DNA from: Brevundimonas vesicularis
GTDB lineage: Bacteria > Pseudomonadota > Alphaproteobacteria > Caulobacterales > Caulobacteraceae
Direction: 5' to 3'
NCBI RefSeq assembly: GCF_027105095.1
Contig: NZ_CP114278.1
Location: 1,364,001-1,428,000, forward strand
Length of the DNA stretch: 64,000 nucleotides
In this document: positions 35,626 to 44,950 of the stretch, piece after piece
How positions within the stretch are numbered: position 1 is the stretch's first letter
How the letters are laid out: each line of letters opens with the position of its first letter
Notes under the pieces: generated by a model
Told to the model about the DNA's origin: nothing
The model's input: only the letters and a program-made list of their open reading frames with translations
Databases searched by the model: none
Made by a program: the position numbers and the translations under genes

Positions 35626-36940
35626 AGCGGGCAGCGCTCCGAATGGCGGTTCGACTGTCTATGGTATGCCGACCTATGAAAATAGGCGGGTTGCCATCGA
35701 CGAGGTACATGCGCGCCCATATCTCCTGATCGAGTCACCGCGCGCCCTGGTGCAGCTCGCCTTCATGAATGAAGGCAATCTGGCCAAGGATAAGGCGACG
35801 CTCGCGGAAATATCGAGCCGAATGGGCGCGTCGCTGCCCGATCAGAACTCCCCCCTTCATGGCCTGACCTGGGATCAGGGCAAATTGCATTGTGAGAAGC
35901 ATACGGAGTTTTCGACCTACCTGTGGAGCGCGCCTGTTGATCCCGACACCGGGGATCTGGCGGGCGAAGACCCGTTCAAGCACGGCTTCACCCCGCCTGG
36001 GCCGGTCATTTGCGGCATCCGGTTGGACGTGGTGGCGTGGACGGAAGAGACCGCGACCTACATTGACCGCTTCGATCCGATCAGCCGCTGCCATTCGCTC
36101 GTCGAGGACGGCATGGCGGATATCGTTACCGATTTCCGTCAGGATGCAGATGGGCTGACCCGCATCCTCATCCTCGATCGCGGCCTGACGCCGATCCGGC
36201 TTGGCGCGCTGGCGCAGCGGCTCCTTGAAATCGAGACCTATCGGACGTTGGCCCTGCTCGGTATTCCCCTGACCCAATCGCTGGGTCCGCATCTACGCAA
36301 TATAGAAAAGCGCCTCGCCGCGATCACGGATGAGATGCGCAAGTCGGCTCGGCGCAACAGCGAGGCGCTGCTTTCCAGATTGACGGATCTCTCGGCCGAG
36401 CTGGAGGCGGACACGGCGTCCAGCCTCTACCGCTTCGGCGCGAGCCGCGCTTATTACGAGATCGTCGAGGAACGGCTTGCCGCACTCGGCGAAACCTTCG
36501 TCCCCGGCTGCTATCGCTGGCGCAGCTTCCTGCATCGCAGGATCGCCCCCGCCATGCGGACCTGTCGCGTGATCGAGGAGCGGCAGGCCAATCTCTCGGA
36601 CAAGCTGGCGCGCGCGACCACCTTGCTGCGATCCTGGATCGATGTGCAGCTCGAACGCCAGAATAGCGACCTGCTCGCCTCGATGAACAACCGGGCGAAG
36701 CTGCAATTGCAGCTTCAGCAGACGGTGGAGGGCCTGTCTGTCGCCGCAATCTCCTATTATGTGATCGGCCTGCTCTCCTATTTCATCAAGGGCATACCGG
36801 GCATTCACGACGCAGTGGCGCCTGAGCTGGTGATCGCAGCTTTGGTTCCCCTTGTCCTCCTTGGTGTCTGGTGGACCGTTCGGCGGATCAGGCACGCACA
36901 CAAGGACCATGGACAGCCGCCCGCGAAGGGGCAGATGTGA
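35597..36940 (+). CDS. DUF3422 membrane-anchored protein
   Basis: 447 residues. Large N-terminal domain (MPTYENRRVAIDEVHARPYLLI, HCEKHTEFSTYLW, GFTPPGP) typical of DUF3422, a central helical coiled region, and two C-terminal membrane segments (about 390-410 and 417-437, VIAALVPLVLLGVWW). Function is unknown. The domain often accompanies oxidative or membrane stress genes in alphaproteobacteria. The start at 35597 overlaps ndh by 29 bp. The ATG at 35666 (MPTYEN) is a good alternative because family homology begins there. Confidence 0.8.
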   Translation: MTRGESRLSEAGSAPNGGSTVYGMPTYENRRVAIDEVHARPYLLIESPRALVQLAFMNEGNLAKDKATLAEISSRMGASLPDQNSPLHGLTWDQGKLHCEKHTEFSTYLWSAPVDPDTGDLAGEDPFKHGFTPPGPVICGIRLDVVAWTEETATYIDRFDPISRCHSLVEDGMADIVTDFRQDADGLTRILILDRGLTPIRLGALAQRLLEIETYRTLALLGIPLTQSLGPHLRNIEKRLAAITDEMRKSARRNSEALLSRLTDLSAELEADTASSLYRFGASRAYYEIVEERLAALGETFVPGCYRWRSFLHRRIAPAMRTCRVIEERQANLSDKLARATTLLRSWIDVQLERQNSDLLASMNNRAKLQLQLQQTVEGLSVAAISYYVIGLLSYFIKGIPGIHDAVAPELVIAALVPLVLLGVWWTVRRIRHAHKDHGQPPAKGQM

Positions 36941-37004
36941 CCCGACAATCGTTTTTGGGCACGCTTGAGGCGTTCATGGCCTGGCCCTGGCAGGAGGATA
37001 TCTG

Positions 37005-38972
37005 ATGTCGACTGGCATATTCATTTTGCACTCCGACTATACCCCGGCGGGCGATCAGCCCGAAGCGATCGCGCGGCTCATATCCGGCATCGAGGAGGGG
37101 GCGCACCATCAGACCCTCAAGGGCATCACGGGGTCGGGCAAGACGTTCACGATGGCCAACGTGATCCATCGCCTGAAGCGTCCCACGCTGATCCTGGCCC
37201 CCAACAAGACGCAGCTCTATGACGAAATGCGGCGATTTTTCCCTGAAAACGCCGTGGAGTATTTCGTCTCCTACTACGACTATTTCCAGCCAGAGGTGTA
37301 TTTGCCGGGCCGCGATGAGTTCATTCCGAAAGATTCCTCGATCAACGAGCATCTGGAACGGTTGCGCCTTTCGACGACAAAATCCCTGATTGAGCGCCGC
37401 GATACGATCGTCGTTGCCTCGGTATCGTCGATCTATGGCATGGGCGATCCCGACAATTATCGCGCGCTCCAGGTTCCGCTGACCGAGGGCGCGCGGTTGG
37501 GACAGGAAGAGCTTCTTCGCGGCCTGGCGCGTCTGCAATATGATCGGGCCGAGCACAAGCTGAAGCGCGGCACCTATCGCGCTGATGGCGACGCTGTTGA
37601 GGTTTACCCGGCGGATTCGGAATATAAGGCCCTGCGGGTCGGATTGGCGAACGGCCTGATCGCGTCCCTCCAGTGGTTCGATGCGGCGACCGGAAGGCAG
37701 CTAGAGAGCACCGATCACTATCTCGTATCGCCCAAGACCGTTCTGGCGGCGACCGCCGATCAGGCCCGCAAGGCCGCAACGGCGATCCTCGCAGAGATGG
37801 AGACGCAGGTCGAGCGGCTGACCAGCGAAAATCGCCTGACGGAAGCGGCGCGCCTCTATGATCGCATCACCAACGATGCCGAGATGTTGCGCGAGGTCGG
37901 ATATTGCTCGGGCATGGAAAATTACGCCTGCTATCTGAGCGGCCGTGACCCAGCGCTCCCGCCCATAACCCTGCTCGACTATCTGCCCAAGGATGGGCTG
38001 CTGTTCGTCGACGAATCGCATGTGATGATCCCGCAGATCTCGGCGATGTTCCGGGGCGACCAGGCCCGCAAGGATACGCTGATCGATTATGGCTTCCGCC
38101 TGCCATCCTCGAAGGACAGCCACCCCTTGAGCTTCCACGAGTTCGAACAGGTCAAGCCGCAGACGATCTTCGTGTCCGCCACCCCCGGCGCCTATGAGGT
38201 AAGGGCCTCGCAAGGCAGGGTGGTCGAACAGATCGTTCGGCCGACCGGCCTGCTCGATCCGAAAGTGGAAATCCGCCCGTCCCAAGGCGCGCGGGATGAT
38301 TTGCTACGCGAGATCGCGCAGCGCACGAAGCGCGATGAGCGCGTGCTGGTCACGACGCTGACCAAGGTCGCGACCGAGGAGCTGCACGCATTCCTCGAAA
38401 GCCAGGGCGTGCGCGCGCGCTACATGCACTCTGACGTCAAGGTCGAGGATCGGGTCGCGATCATCGAGGGCCTGCGCGCGGGCGAGTTCGACGTGCTGAT
38501 CGGTATCAGCCTGCTACGCGAAGGGCTCGATATCCCCGAAGCGTCGCTGATCGCGATCTTCGATGCGGACCGCGCGGGCTTCCTGCGCTCGGCCCAGGCG
38601 CTGATCCAGATGATCGGCCGCGTCGCGCGCAACGTGAACGGCACCGCAGTTCTCTACGCCGATACCGTGACGCCGGCGATGAGGGCCGCGATCGACGAGA
38701 CCGAGAGTCGGCGACAGCGCCAGATCGCCTTCAACGAAGAGAACGATGTCACCCCGCTCTCGTCGGTTCGCGGCCTGGCGTCGGCGCAGCCCGACCGGGA
38801 AGAGCCGTCGGTCCATTCGGAGGCTTTCTGCGAAAATCTGTACGAGCTGTGCGACCGGATCACCGCGAAGGAACAGGCGCTGCTGACGGCAGTAGATAAC
38901 GATGACGAGGATCGGGCGGAGACGATCCGGGGCGAGTTGGACGGCCTGTACCGTCAGTTCATCTATCTGTGA
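37005..38972 (+). CDS. uvrB: excision repair helicase UvrB
   Basis: 655 residues. Walker A GITGSGKTF (40-48), the beta-hairpin region YFVSYYDYFQPEVYLPG, helicase motifs VDESH, SATPGAYE and QMIGRVARNVNG are all intact. The C-terminal UVR (UvrC-contact) helix pair is present but divergent (ENLYELCDRITAKEQALL). The protein looks like a plasmid-borne second UvrB rather than the housekeeping copy. It starts 64 bp after the DUF3422 gene with AGGAGG and precedes uvrA by 22 bp. Repair of aldehyde-induced DNA lesions is the inferred reason for its place here. Confidence 0.92.
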   Translation: MSTGIFILHSDYTPAGDQPEAIARLISGIEEGAHHQTLKGITGSGKTFTMANVIHRLKRPTLILAPNKTQLYDEMRRFFPENAVEYFVSYYDYFQPEVYLPGRDEFIPKDSSINEHLERLRLSTTKSLIERRDTIVVASVSSIYGMGDPDNYRALQVPLTEGARLGQEELLRGLARLQYDRAEHKLKRGTYRADGDAVEVYPADSEYKALRVGLANGLIASLQWFDAATGRQLESTDHYLVSPKTVLAATADQARKAATAILAEMETQVERLTSENRLTEAARLYDRITNDAEMLREVGYCSGMENYACYLSGRDPALPPITLLDYLPKDGLLFVDESHVMIPQISAMFRGDQARKDTLIDYGFRLPSSKDSHPLSFHEFEQVKPQTIFVSATPGAYEVRASQGRVVEQIVRPTGLLDPKVEIRPSQGARDDLLREIAQRTKRDERVLVTTLTKVATEELHAFLESQGVRARYMHSDVKVEDRVAIIEGLRAGEFDVLIGISLLREGLDIPEASLIAIFDADRAGFLRSAQALIQMIGRVARNVNGTAVLYADTVTPAMRAAIDETESRRQRQIAFNEENDVTPLSSVRGLASAQPDREEPSVHSEAFCENLYELCDRITAKEQALLTAVDNDDEDRAETIRGELDGLYRQFIYL

Positions 38973-38994
38973 TGCGCCGAGTGAAAGTGACCGT

Positions 38995-41649
38995 ATGAGC
39001 AAGGATCAGGAGCCTCAAACCACCCCCGGCAAGGAACGCGCGCCGCGCTCCGGCTTCGTTCAGGTACGCGGCGCGCGGCAGAACAATCTCAAGAATGTCG
39101 ACGTGGACGTGCCGCGCGACGCCTTCGTGGTGTTCACCGGCATATCCGGATCGGGCAAATCGAGCCTCGCTTTCGGCACCCTCTATGCCGAGGCACAGCG
39201 CCGCTATCTGGAATCGGTCGCGCCCTACGCCCGCCGCCTGATCGATCAGGCCGGTGTGCCGGAGGTTGACGCTATCGACGGGTTGCCTCCCGCAGTCGCG
39301 TTGCAGCAGCAGCGCGGCTCGGCCAATGCGCGGTCCTCGGTTGGGAGCGTGACGACGCTCTCCAGCCTGGTACGGATGCTCTACTCGCGCGTCGGCGAAT
39401 ATCCGCGCAATCAGCCCATGCTCTATGCGGAGGACTTCTCGCCAAACACAGTCGCGGGCGCCTGCCCGACCTGCCACGGCATCGGGCGCGTCTATGACGC
39501 GACCGAAGAGACGATGGTGCCCGACGACACGCTGACGATCCGGGAACGCGCCATCGCCGCATGGCCGCCCGCGTGGCACGGCCAGAACCTGCGCGATATC
39601 CTCGTCTCGCTCGGCTATGATGTCGACACCCCATGGCGGGATCTTCCGAAGAAGGATCGCGACTGGATACTCTTCACCGACGAGACGCCGACGGTGCCGG
39701 TCTATGCGGGTCTGACGCCCGAGCAGACGCGCGTCGCCCTCAAGCGCCGCATGGAGCCGAGCTATCAGGGCACCTTCACCGGCGCCCGTCGCTATGTGCT
39801 GGAGACGTTCGCCAACACCAAAAGCGCGCTGATGAAGAAGCGCGTCTCGCAATATATCATAGGCCGCGATTGCCCGACCTGCGACGGCAAGCGGCTGAAG
39901 CGCGAGGCTCTGTCGGTGAAGTTCGCGGGCCTCGACATCGCCGAGTTTGGCGACCTGACGGTGCTGAAGCTCCGGGACTTGCTCACGCCTGTCGCGCATG
40001 GCGAGTATGGGGGCGCCGCGGCGGCCCCGAAGGGCCATGTTCTTGGCAAGGCGGCCCGCGATGCGGCAGTTGAACGCAGGGTCGCGGCGGGAGGCTCGGC
40101 GCACAAGGCAGCGCCCGACGTGCGCCGCACGCCCAACCTCTCCGATGAGAAGCGGGTCGCCGCGCAGCGTCTCGCATCCGAGCTGCTCGAACGGCTCGGC
40201 CCGCTGATCGATCTTGGCCTTGGCTACATCTCGCTCGACCGAAGCACGCCGACGCTTTCCTCCGGCGAGCTGCAACGCCTGCGCCTTGCCACTCAATTGT
40301 CCTCGCAGCTTTTCGGCGTGGTCTATGTGCTGGACGAGCCCTCGGCGGGGCTGCACCCGGCAGACGGCGAAGCTTTGCTCACCATCCTTGAGCGGCTGAA
40401 AGCGGCGGGCAACTCGCTGTTCGTCGTCGAGCATGATCTTGACGTGATCCGCCATGCCGAATGGCTGGTCGATGTAGGGCCAGGAGCAGGCGAAAAGGGC
40501 GGTGAAGTGCTCTACAGCGGGCCGATCGCGGGACTGGCCGACGTCGAGGCGTCGATCACGCGCCGCTATCTGTTCGCAGAGCCCGTCGCCCATGACCGGA
40601 CCCCGCGCGAAGCAAAGGCTTGGCTCCGTCTAGAGGGGGTGACGCGCAACAACCTGCGCGGCCTCGACGTCGAGCTTCCGATCGGTTGCTTCACCGCTGT
40701 CACCGGGGTTTCGGGATCGGGCAAGTCCAGTCTGGTCAGCCAGGCGCTGCCGGAGCTTGTCGCGGAACAGCTCGGCGGCTCGCCGGCTGCCGAGGAAGAG
40801 GATGCCGATCCGCTGCTTGATGTTGCGCAGGAAGAGACCGAAGGCCGCATCGTTGCGGGCATGGAGCATGTGCGCAGACTGGTGCGGGTCGATCAGAAGC
40901 CGATCGGCCGCACCCCACGCTCGAACCTCTCCACCTACAGCGGCCTGTTCGATCATGTGCGCAAGATCTTTGCCGGCACTCCGTTGGCCAAGAAGCGCCG
41001 TTACAGCCCCGGCCGCTTCTCGTTCAACGTCGCCGAAGGCCGCTGCCCGGTATGTGAGGGCGAGGGGTTCGTGATGGTGGAGCTGCTGTTCCTGCCAAGC
41101 GTCTATGCGCCGTGCTCGACCTGCCACGGCAGCCGCTACAACCCGCAAACGCTCGAAGTCGAATGGAACGGCCGCAACATCGCCCAGGTGCTGGAGCTGA
41201 CGGTGGACGAGGCGTGCGACTTCTTCGCGAGTGAGGCGTCCGTCATGCGCTCGCTGGATGTGCTGCGGGAGATCGGCCTTGGATATCTGAGGCTCGGGCA
41301 GCCGGCGACGGAACTGTCGGGCGGCGAGGCGCAGCGCATCAAGCTTGCGACCGAGCTGCAACGCGCCCAGCGCGGCAACACCATCTACATCCTCGACGAG
41401 CCTACTTCGGGGCTTCACCCGTCCGACGCGGACCGGCTGATGCGGCACCTGCAGGGCCTTGTCGACGTGGGCAATACGGTTGTTGTCGTCGAGCATGACA
41501 TGCGCGCCATCGCACAGGTGGATTGGGTCATCGATCTCGGACCGGGAGCCGGGGAGGAAGGTGGCCTAATCATCGCCAGCGGCGTCCCTAGCGACGTTGC
41601 AGAGGCGGAAGGCAGTCTGACCGCGCCCTATCTCAAGGCGGCGCTTTAG
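38995..41649 (+). CDS. uvrA: class II-like UvrA (UvrA2)
   Basis: 884 residues, shorter than housekeeping UvrA (about 940). Two ABC modules: Walker [10 protein letters not shown] and GVSGSGKSS, signatures [10 protein letters not shown] and [10 protein letters not shown], and zinc modules [19 protein letters not shown] and CPVCEGEGF. The length and the shortened insertion region fit class II UvrA proteins, which in other bacteria are tied to resistance to DNA-damaging compounds. It lies 22 bp downstream of uvrB. UvrC is not in the window, so it would use the host's nuclease. Confidence 0.9.
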   Translation: MSKDQEPQTTPGKERAPRSGFVQVRGARQNNLKNVDVDVPRDAFVVFTGISGSGKSSLAFGTLYAEAQRRYLESVAPYARRLIDQAGVPEVDAIDGLPPAVALQQQRGSANARSSVGSVTTLSSLVRMLYSRVGEYPRNQPMLYAEDFSPNTVAGACPTCHGIGRVYDATEETMVPDDTLTIRERAIAAWPPAWHGQNLRDILVSLGYDVDTPWRDLPKKDRDWILFTDETPTVPVYAGLTPEQTRVALKRRMEPSYQGTFTGARRYVLETFANTKSALMKKRVSQYIIGRDCPTCDGKRLKREALSVKFAGLDIAEFGDLTVLKLRDLLTPVAHGEYGGAAAAPKGHVLGKAARDAAVERRVAAGGSAHKAAPDVRRTPNLSDEKRVAAQRLASELLERLGPLIDLGLGYISLDRSTPTLSSGELQRLRLATQLSSQLFGVVYVLDEPSAGLHPADGEALLTILERLKAAGNSLFVVEHDLDVIRHAEWLVDVGPGAGEKGGEVLYSGPIAGLADVEASITRRYLFAEPVAHDRTPREAKAWLRLEGVTRNNLRGLDVELPIGCFTAVTGVSGSGKSSLVSQALPELVAEQLGGSPAAEEEDADPLLDVAQEETEGRIVAGMEHVRRLVRVDQKPIGRTPRSNLSTYSGLFDHVRKIFAGTPLAKKRRYSPGRFSFNVAEGRCPVCEGEGFVMVELLFLPSVYAPCSTCHGSRYNPQTLEVEWNGRNIAQVLELTVDEACDFFASEASVMRSLDVLREIGLGYLRLGQPATELSGGEAQRIKLATELQRAQRGNTIYILDEPTSGLHPSDADRLMRHLQGLVDVGNTVVVVEHDMRAIAQVDWVIDLGPGAGEEGGLIIASGVPSDVAEAEGSLTAPYLKAAL

Positions 41650-41705
41650 CCGCCTCTTGGGTGTGTGCCATAACGATGGGCCGGGTCCGGCCATAGGAGA
41701 CGAGC

Positions 41706-42803
41706 TTGCCTTCCACTGTCGCTCAGGATGTTACCGCACGTTCCCAGGCCGTCGATGCCCGGCTCACTCGTGCAGCCATCTTCCTCGTGGTGTCGATGGG
41801 CGCGGGTGCAAAGCCCGAGATGGCGGTGCGAAATCTCTGCGCAATCCTTTCCTCGCTGGTGCGTGGCGTCGGCTTTAGGGCAGCGGATGGAGGGCTTTCC
41901 TGCATCATGGGGATCGGCTCCGATGCCTGGGACCGACTGTTCGGGGCACCGCGGCCGAAGGAGCTGCATCCGTTCCGGGAAATTCATGGCGTCCATCATG
42001 CGCCTTCGACACCCGGCGACCTGCTGTTCCACATTCGCGCCGCACGGCAGGACCTGTGCTTCGAGATGGCCGCGCAGATCGTGAAGCGCCTCGCCGGCGT
42101 CGCCTCGGTCACGGACGAGGTGCATGGCTTCCGCTACTTCGATGATCGCGACTTACTGGGCTTCGTCGATGGGACGGAAAACCCCGTCGAGCAGGGGGCG
42201 AGAGATGCCACGGTGATCGGGGCGGCGGACGATCCGGTCTTCGCTGGCGGCAGCTATGTGATCGTCCAGAAATACCTCCATGACCTCGACAAGTGGAACG
42301 CGATTCCCGTCGAGCAACAGGAGAAGATCGTCGGGCGCGAGAAACTGTCGGACATCGAGCTGGACGAGGCAGCGAAGCCGAGCTTCGCGCACAACGTCCT
42401 CACCAACATCGAGGAGGACGGCGAGCAACTCCAGATCCTGCGCGACAACATGCCGTTCGGCGATGTCGGCAAGGGGGAGTTCGGCACCTATTTCATCGGT
42501 TACGCCCGCTCACCCACGCGGATCGAGCGGATGCTCGACAATATGTTCATCGGCCTGCCGCCCGGCAACTACGATCGCCTGCTCGATGTCAGCCGGGCCG
42601 TGACCGGCTCGCTCTATTTCGTGCCGTCGGCCGACTTTCTGGACGCCGTGACGCCGGGGCCGCCTGCGGCCGATGGCGACGATAGCAATGGCGATGAAGC
42701 GGTGGCTGCGCCGGCACCCACGGCTCCGACCCCGGAGGCTCCAACGGCATTGGACGGATCGCTCCGCATTGGATCACTCAAAGACGAGGCCGGACATGAA
42801 TAA
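41706..42803 (+). CDS. DyP-type peroxidase with encapsulin cargo tag
   Basis: 365 residues from a TTG with AGGAG 5 nt upstream. GFVDGTENP (152-160) is the DyP GxxDG motif with Asp155. His229 (FAHN) is the likely haem ligand and Arg247 (RDNMPFGD) the distal arginine. After a low-complexity Pro/Ala linker the C-terminus reads DGSLRIGSLK plus six residues, the targeting peptide that loads DyP into encapsulin shells. The stop overlaps the encapsulin start by 8 bp. The gene is at the end of the formaldehyde operon, an uncommon context. Confidence 0.93.
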   Translation: MPSTVAQDVTARSQAVDARLTRAAIFLVVSMGAGAKPEMAVRNLCAILSSLVRGVGFRAADGGLSCIMGIGSDAWDRLFGAPRPKELHPFREIHGVHHAPSTPGDLLFHIRAARQDLCFEMAAQIVKRLAGVASVTDEVHGFRYFDDRDLLGFVDGTENPVEQGARDATVIGAADDPVFAGGSYVIVQKYLHDLDKWNAIPVEQQEKIVGREKLSDIELDEAAKPSFAHNVLTNIEEDGEQLQILRDNMPFGDVGKGEFGTYFIGYARSPTRIERMLDNMFIGLPPGNYDRLLDVSRAVTGSLYFVPSADFLDAVTPGPPAADGDDSNGDEAVAAPAPTAPTPEAPTALDGSLRIGSLKDEAGHE

Positions 42804-43617
42804 CCTCCATCGCGAACTCGCCCCGATCTCAGACGCCGCCTGGGCACAGATCGAACAAGAGGCGACCCGAACCCTCAAGCGCTATCTGGCCGCGCGCCGC
42901 GTCGTGGACGTGCCGGACCCGAAGGGGGCTACGCTCGCGGCCGTGGGCACGGGCCACACCAAGCCGATCGATGCGCCGAGCGATGGCGTCCAGGCCGTGC
43001 GGCGTGCGGCCAATGCCGTAGTCGAACTGCGCGTGCCCTTCACGCTGACCCGCGCTGCGATCGACGATGTGGAGCGTGGCTCCGAAGATTCCGACTGGCA
43101 GCCGCTCAAGGAAGCTGCCCGCACGATCGCCTTTGCCGAAAATCGTGCGATCTTTGATGGCTATGCCGCTGCCGATATCGGCGGCATCCGTCCCGGCGCG
43201 AGCAACGAGCCGGTGCCGCTGCCCACGGCCGTCGCCGGATATCCCGCCATCGTCGCCCAAGCCGTCGACCGGTTGCGCCTTGCCGGGGTCGAGGGGCCTT
43301 ATCGACTGGTGCTGGGCGATGATCCGTTCACCGCGATCAGCGGCGGCAGCGAGGAGGGCTATCCGGTGCTCCAGCACATCAATCGTCTGGTGGATGGCGA
43401 TATCATCTGGGCGCCGGGCATCACGGGCGGCGTCGTCCTGACAACACGGGGCGGCGATTTCGAACTCGATCTCGGACAGGACTTGTCGATTGGCTATCTC
43501 AGCCACACCGCCGAGGTGGTTGAGCTGTACCTGCAAGAGAGCTTCACCTTCCGGCTGCTGACGAGCGAGGCGGCTGTTTCGCTCCCGACAGCGGAAGCGT
43601 CGGCGCAGCCGGCGTGA
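42796..43617 (+). CDS. encapsulin shell protein (family 1, linocin-like)
   Basis: 273 residues with an HK97-like fold signature. MNNLHRELAPISDAAWAQIEQEATRTLKRYLAARRVVDV is the family 1 N-terminal arm that binds cargo. RVPFTLTRAAIDDVERGSEDSDW and AFAENRAIFDGY form the P-domain. The end DLSIGYLSHTAEVVELYLQESFTFRLLT is typical. About 60 such subunits form a 24-nm shell. Translation is coupled to the DyP gene by an 8-bp overlap. Encapsulin genes are usually chromosomal. Here one is on what appears to be a plasmid island. Confidence 0.95.
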   Translation: MNNLHRELAPISDAAWAQIEQEATRTLKRYLAARRVVDVPDPKGATLAAVGTGHTKPIDAPSDGVQAVRRAANAVVELRVPFTLTRAAIDDVERGSEDSDWQPLKEAARTIAFAENRAIFDGYAAADIGGIRPGASNEPVPLPTAVAGYPAIVAQAVDRLRLAGVEGPYRLVLGDDPFTAISGGSEEGYPVLQHINRLVDGDIIWAPGITGGVVLTTRGGDFELDLGQDLSIGYLSHTAEVVELYLQESFTFRLLTSEAAVSLPTAEASAQPA

Positions 43618-43669
43618 AGGCGTTGCCGGTTGCGCCGCCCCCACGCGGGCCGCAGCGAGGGGTGGGACG

Positions 43670-44251
43670 ATGATAAGTCTCGTCGGTTGGCTCGCCACGA
43701 TCGCGACGATGATCGCGGCGATGATGACGGCTTCCAACCTGGGCGCGCGCGTGACGGGCTGGGGCTTCGTGGTGTTCAGCATCAGCTCGGTTTGCTGGAC
43801 CACATTGGGCTACGCCACAGGACAGACAGCCTTGGTTGCCACCAATGGATTCCTGATGCTGACGAACCTCGTCGGTATCTGGCGATGGTTGGGGCAGCAG
43901 ACCAAATATGAGGATGGCGGCCGATCGGCCGAAACAGCCAGCCAAAGATCCGATACGCCGAACCTGTTCACCGCGACCGGCCTGATCGGCATGGCGGTTG
44001 ATGACAAGAGCGGGATGAATCTGGGCCGGGTTGTCGAGGCCCTGATCGAATGTTCGACCGGCAGGATAAACTATGTGGTGATCTCGGACGAGCGATATGC
44101 CGGTCTTGAAGAGACATTGCGAGCGGTGCCGCTCGAATCCCTCAGGATCGGCTACACGCGCATGACGCTGTTGCTGGACGGCCCGAGCTTCCTGTCACAG
44201 CCCGGCCTCAAAAGTCGTGACTGGCCCGCCTTCGCTCCGATCAATCCCTAG
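43670..44251 (+). CDS. membrane protein with PRC-barrel domain
   Basis: 193 residues. Three short hydrophobic segments in the first 75 residues (VGWLATIATMIAAMM, GFVVFSISSVCWTTLGYA, GFLMLTNLVGIWRWLG) resemble a small YgjV-like membrane region. Residues about 95-185 are a PRC-barrel (LFTATGLIGMAVDDKSGMNLGRVVEAL). It is 52 bp after encapsulin and the last gene of the run. Function unknown. The stop at 44251 is followed directly by the convergent parE gene. Confidence 0.75.
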   Translation: MISLVGWLATIATMIAAMMTASNLGARVTGWGFVVFSISSVCWTTLGYATGQTALVATNGFLMLTNLVGIWRWLGQQTKYEDGGRSAETASQRSDTPNLFTATGLIGMAVDDKSGMNLGRVVEALIECSTGRINYVVISDERYAGLEETLRAVPLESLRIGYTRMTLLLDGPSFLSQPGLKSRDWPAFAPINP

Positions 44252-44262
44252 CAAGCGATCGC

Positions 44263-44559
44263 TCAAACCAATTGGAGCGCGCGATCATGATCTTGACCGG
44301 GGCCAAGAAAGCGCAGGATCAGGATACGGTGGGCTTCTGGCCGGTAGAGGATGCCATAGCGGCGATAGGAACGGCGACGGATACCGTAGCGCTCATAGCG
44401 AGGCACCAGAGGATAGCCCTGGGGCAGATCGGCAAGGCGACGGGCCGCCTCACGCAATTCCTCGACAAAGCTGATGGCTCTCGCGGGATTGTCCTTTTCG
44501 ATATGTTCGGCGATGTGATCGAGGTCGGCCAGCGCATCCGGCGTCAGGATGACTTTCAT
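44263..44559 (-). CDS. parE: ParE-family toxin
   Basis: 98 residues with the RelE/ParE fold pattern: LTPDALADLDHIAEHIEKDNP, a central AISFVEELREAARRL helix, and the C-terminal strands RRRSYRRYGILYRPEAHRILILRFL. ParE toxins poison gyrase. It overlaps the antitoxin gene by 4 bp, the standard ParDE arrangement, and would help retain the plasmid. Confidence 0.88.
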   Translation of the reverse strand: MKVILTPDALADLDHIAEHIEKDNPARAISFVEELREAARRLADLPQGYPLVPRYERYGIRRRSYRRYGILYRPEAHRILILRFLGPGQDHDRALQLV

Positions 44560-44834
44560 TGCGGCTGAGCGCTTGCCCGTGTCCGAATCCTGTCGATGAT
44601 AGCATCGCAGGCGTCGTCGAGGTCGTGGGTGCGCCCCGCCTCCGCATCGGCAAGGCCGCGTTCGATCGAGGCGTCAAGATCATGCAGCCACCGTTCGACA
44701 TCCTGCGTCTCACCCTGATCGCGCCGAATGAGATCGCGAACATAATCACTCACGCTGGCATAATGCCCGCTGTCGATGCGGCGCTGGACGTAATCCCGCA
44801 TGGGGTCTGGAAGGGAGACGTTCATCGAAGCCAT
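44556..44834 (-). CDS. parD: ParD-family antitoxin
   Basis: 92 residues. SLPDPMRDYVQRRIDSGHYASVSDYVRDLIRR is the ribbon-helix-helix DNA-binding domain of type II ParD proteins. The C-terminal half (acidic, helical) is the toxin-wrapping part. An inverted repeat operator (44854-44870) lies about 20 bp upstream of its ATG. Together with ParE it is a complete toxin-antitoxin pair. Confidence 0.88.
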   Translation of the reverse strand: MASMNVSLPDPMRDYVQRRIDSGHYASVSDYVRDLIRRDQGETQDVERWLHDLDASIERGLADAEAGRTHDLDDACDAIIDRIRTRASAQPQ

Positions 44835-44853
44835 AAATCACCTCACTACCATT

Positions 44854-44870
44854 ATGGCAAAAACTGCCAT
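44854..44870 (-). promoter_or_regulatory. ParD operator dyad
   Basis: ATGGCAAAAACTGCCAT: 6-bp perfect arms around AAAAC, 20 bp upstream of the parD start. Position and size fit autoregulation by the RHH antitoxin. Confidence 0.6.
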
Positions 44871-44950
44871 TGGTTTCAAGGCGCCTGCCTCTCTTGTGCA
44901 GCCGTTCCCCCTTCGGGTCATCCCACCGGCGAGGGCAAGATCACATAACG

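Noticed and set aside
38959..40593. 544-codon minus-strand ORF opposite uvrA
   Set aside because: Antisense shadow. The UvrA motifs fix the coding strand.
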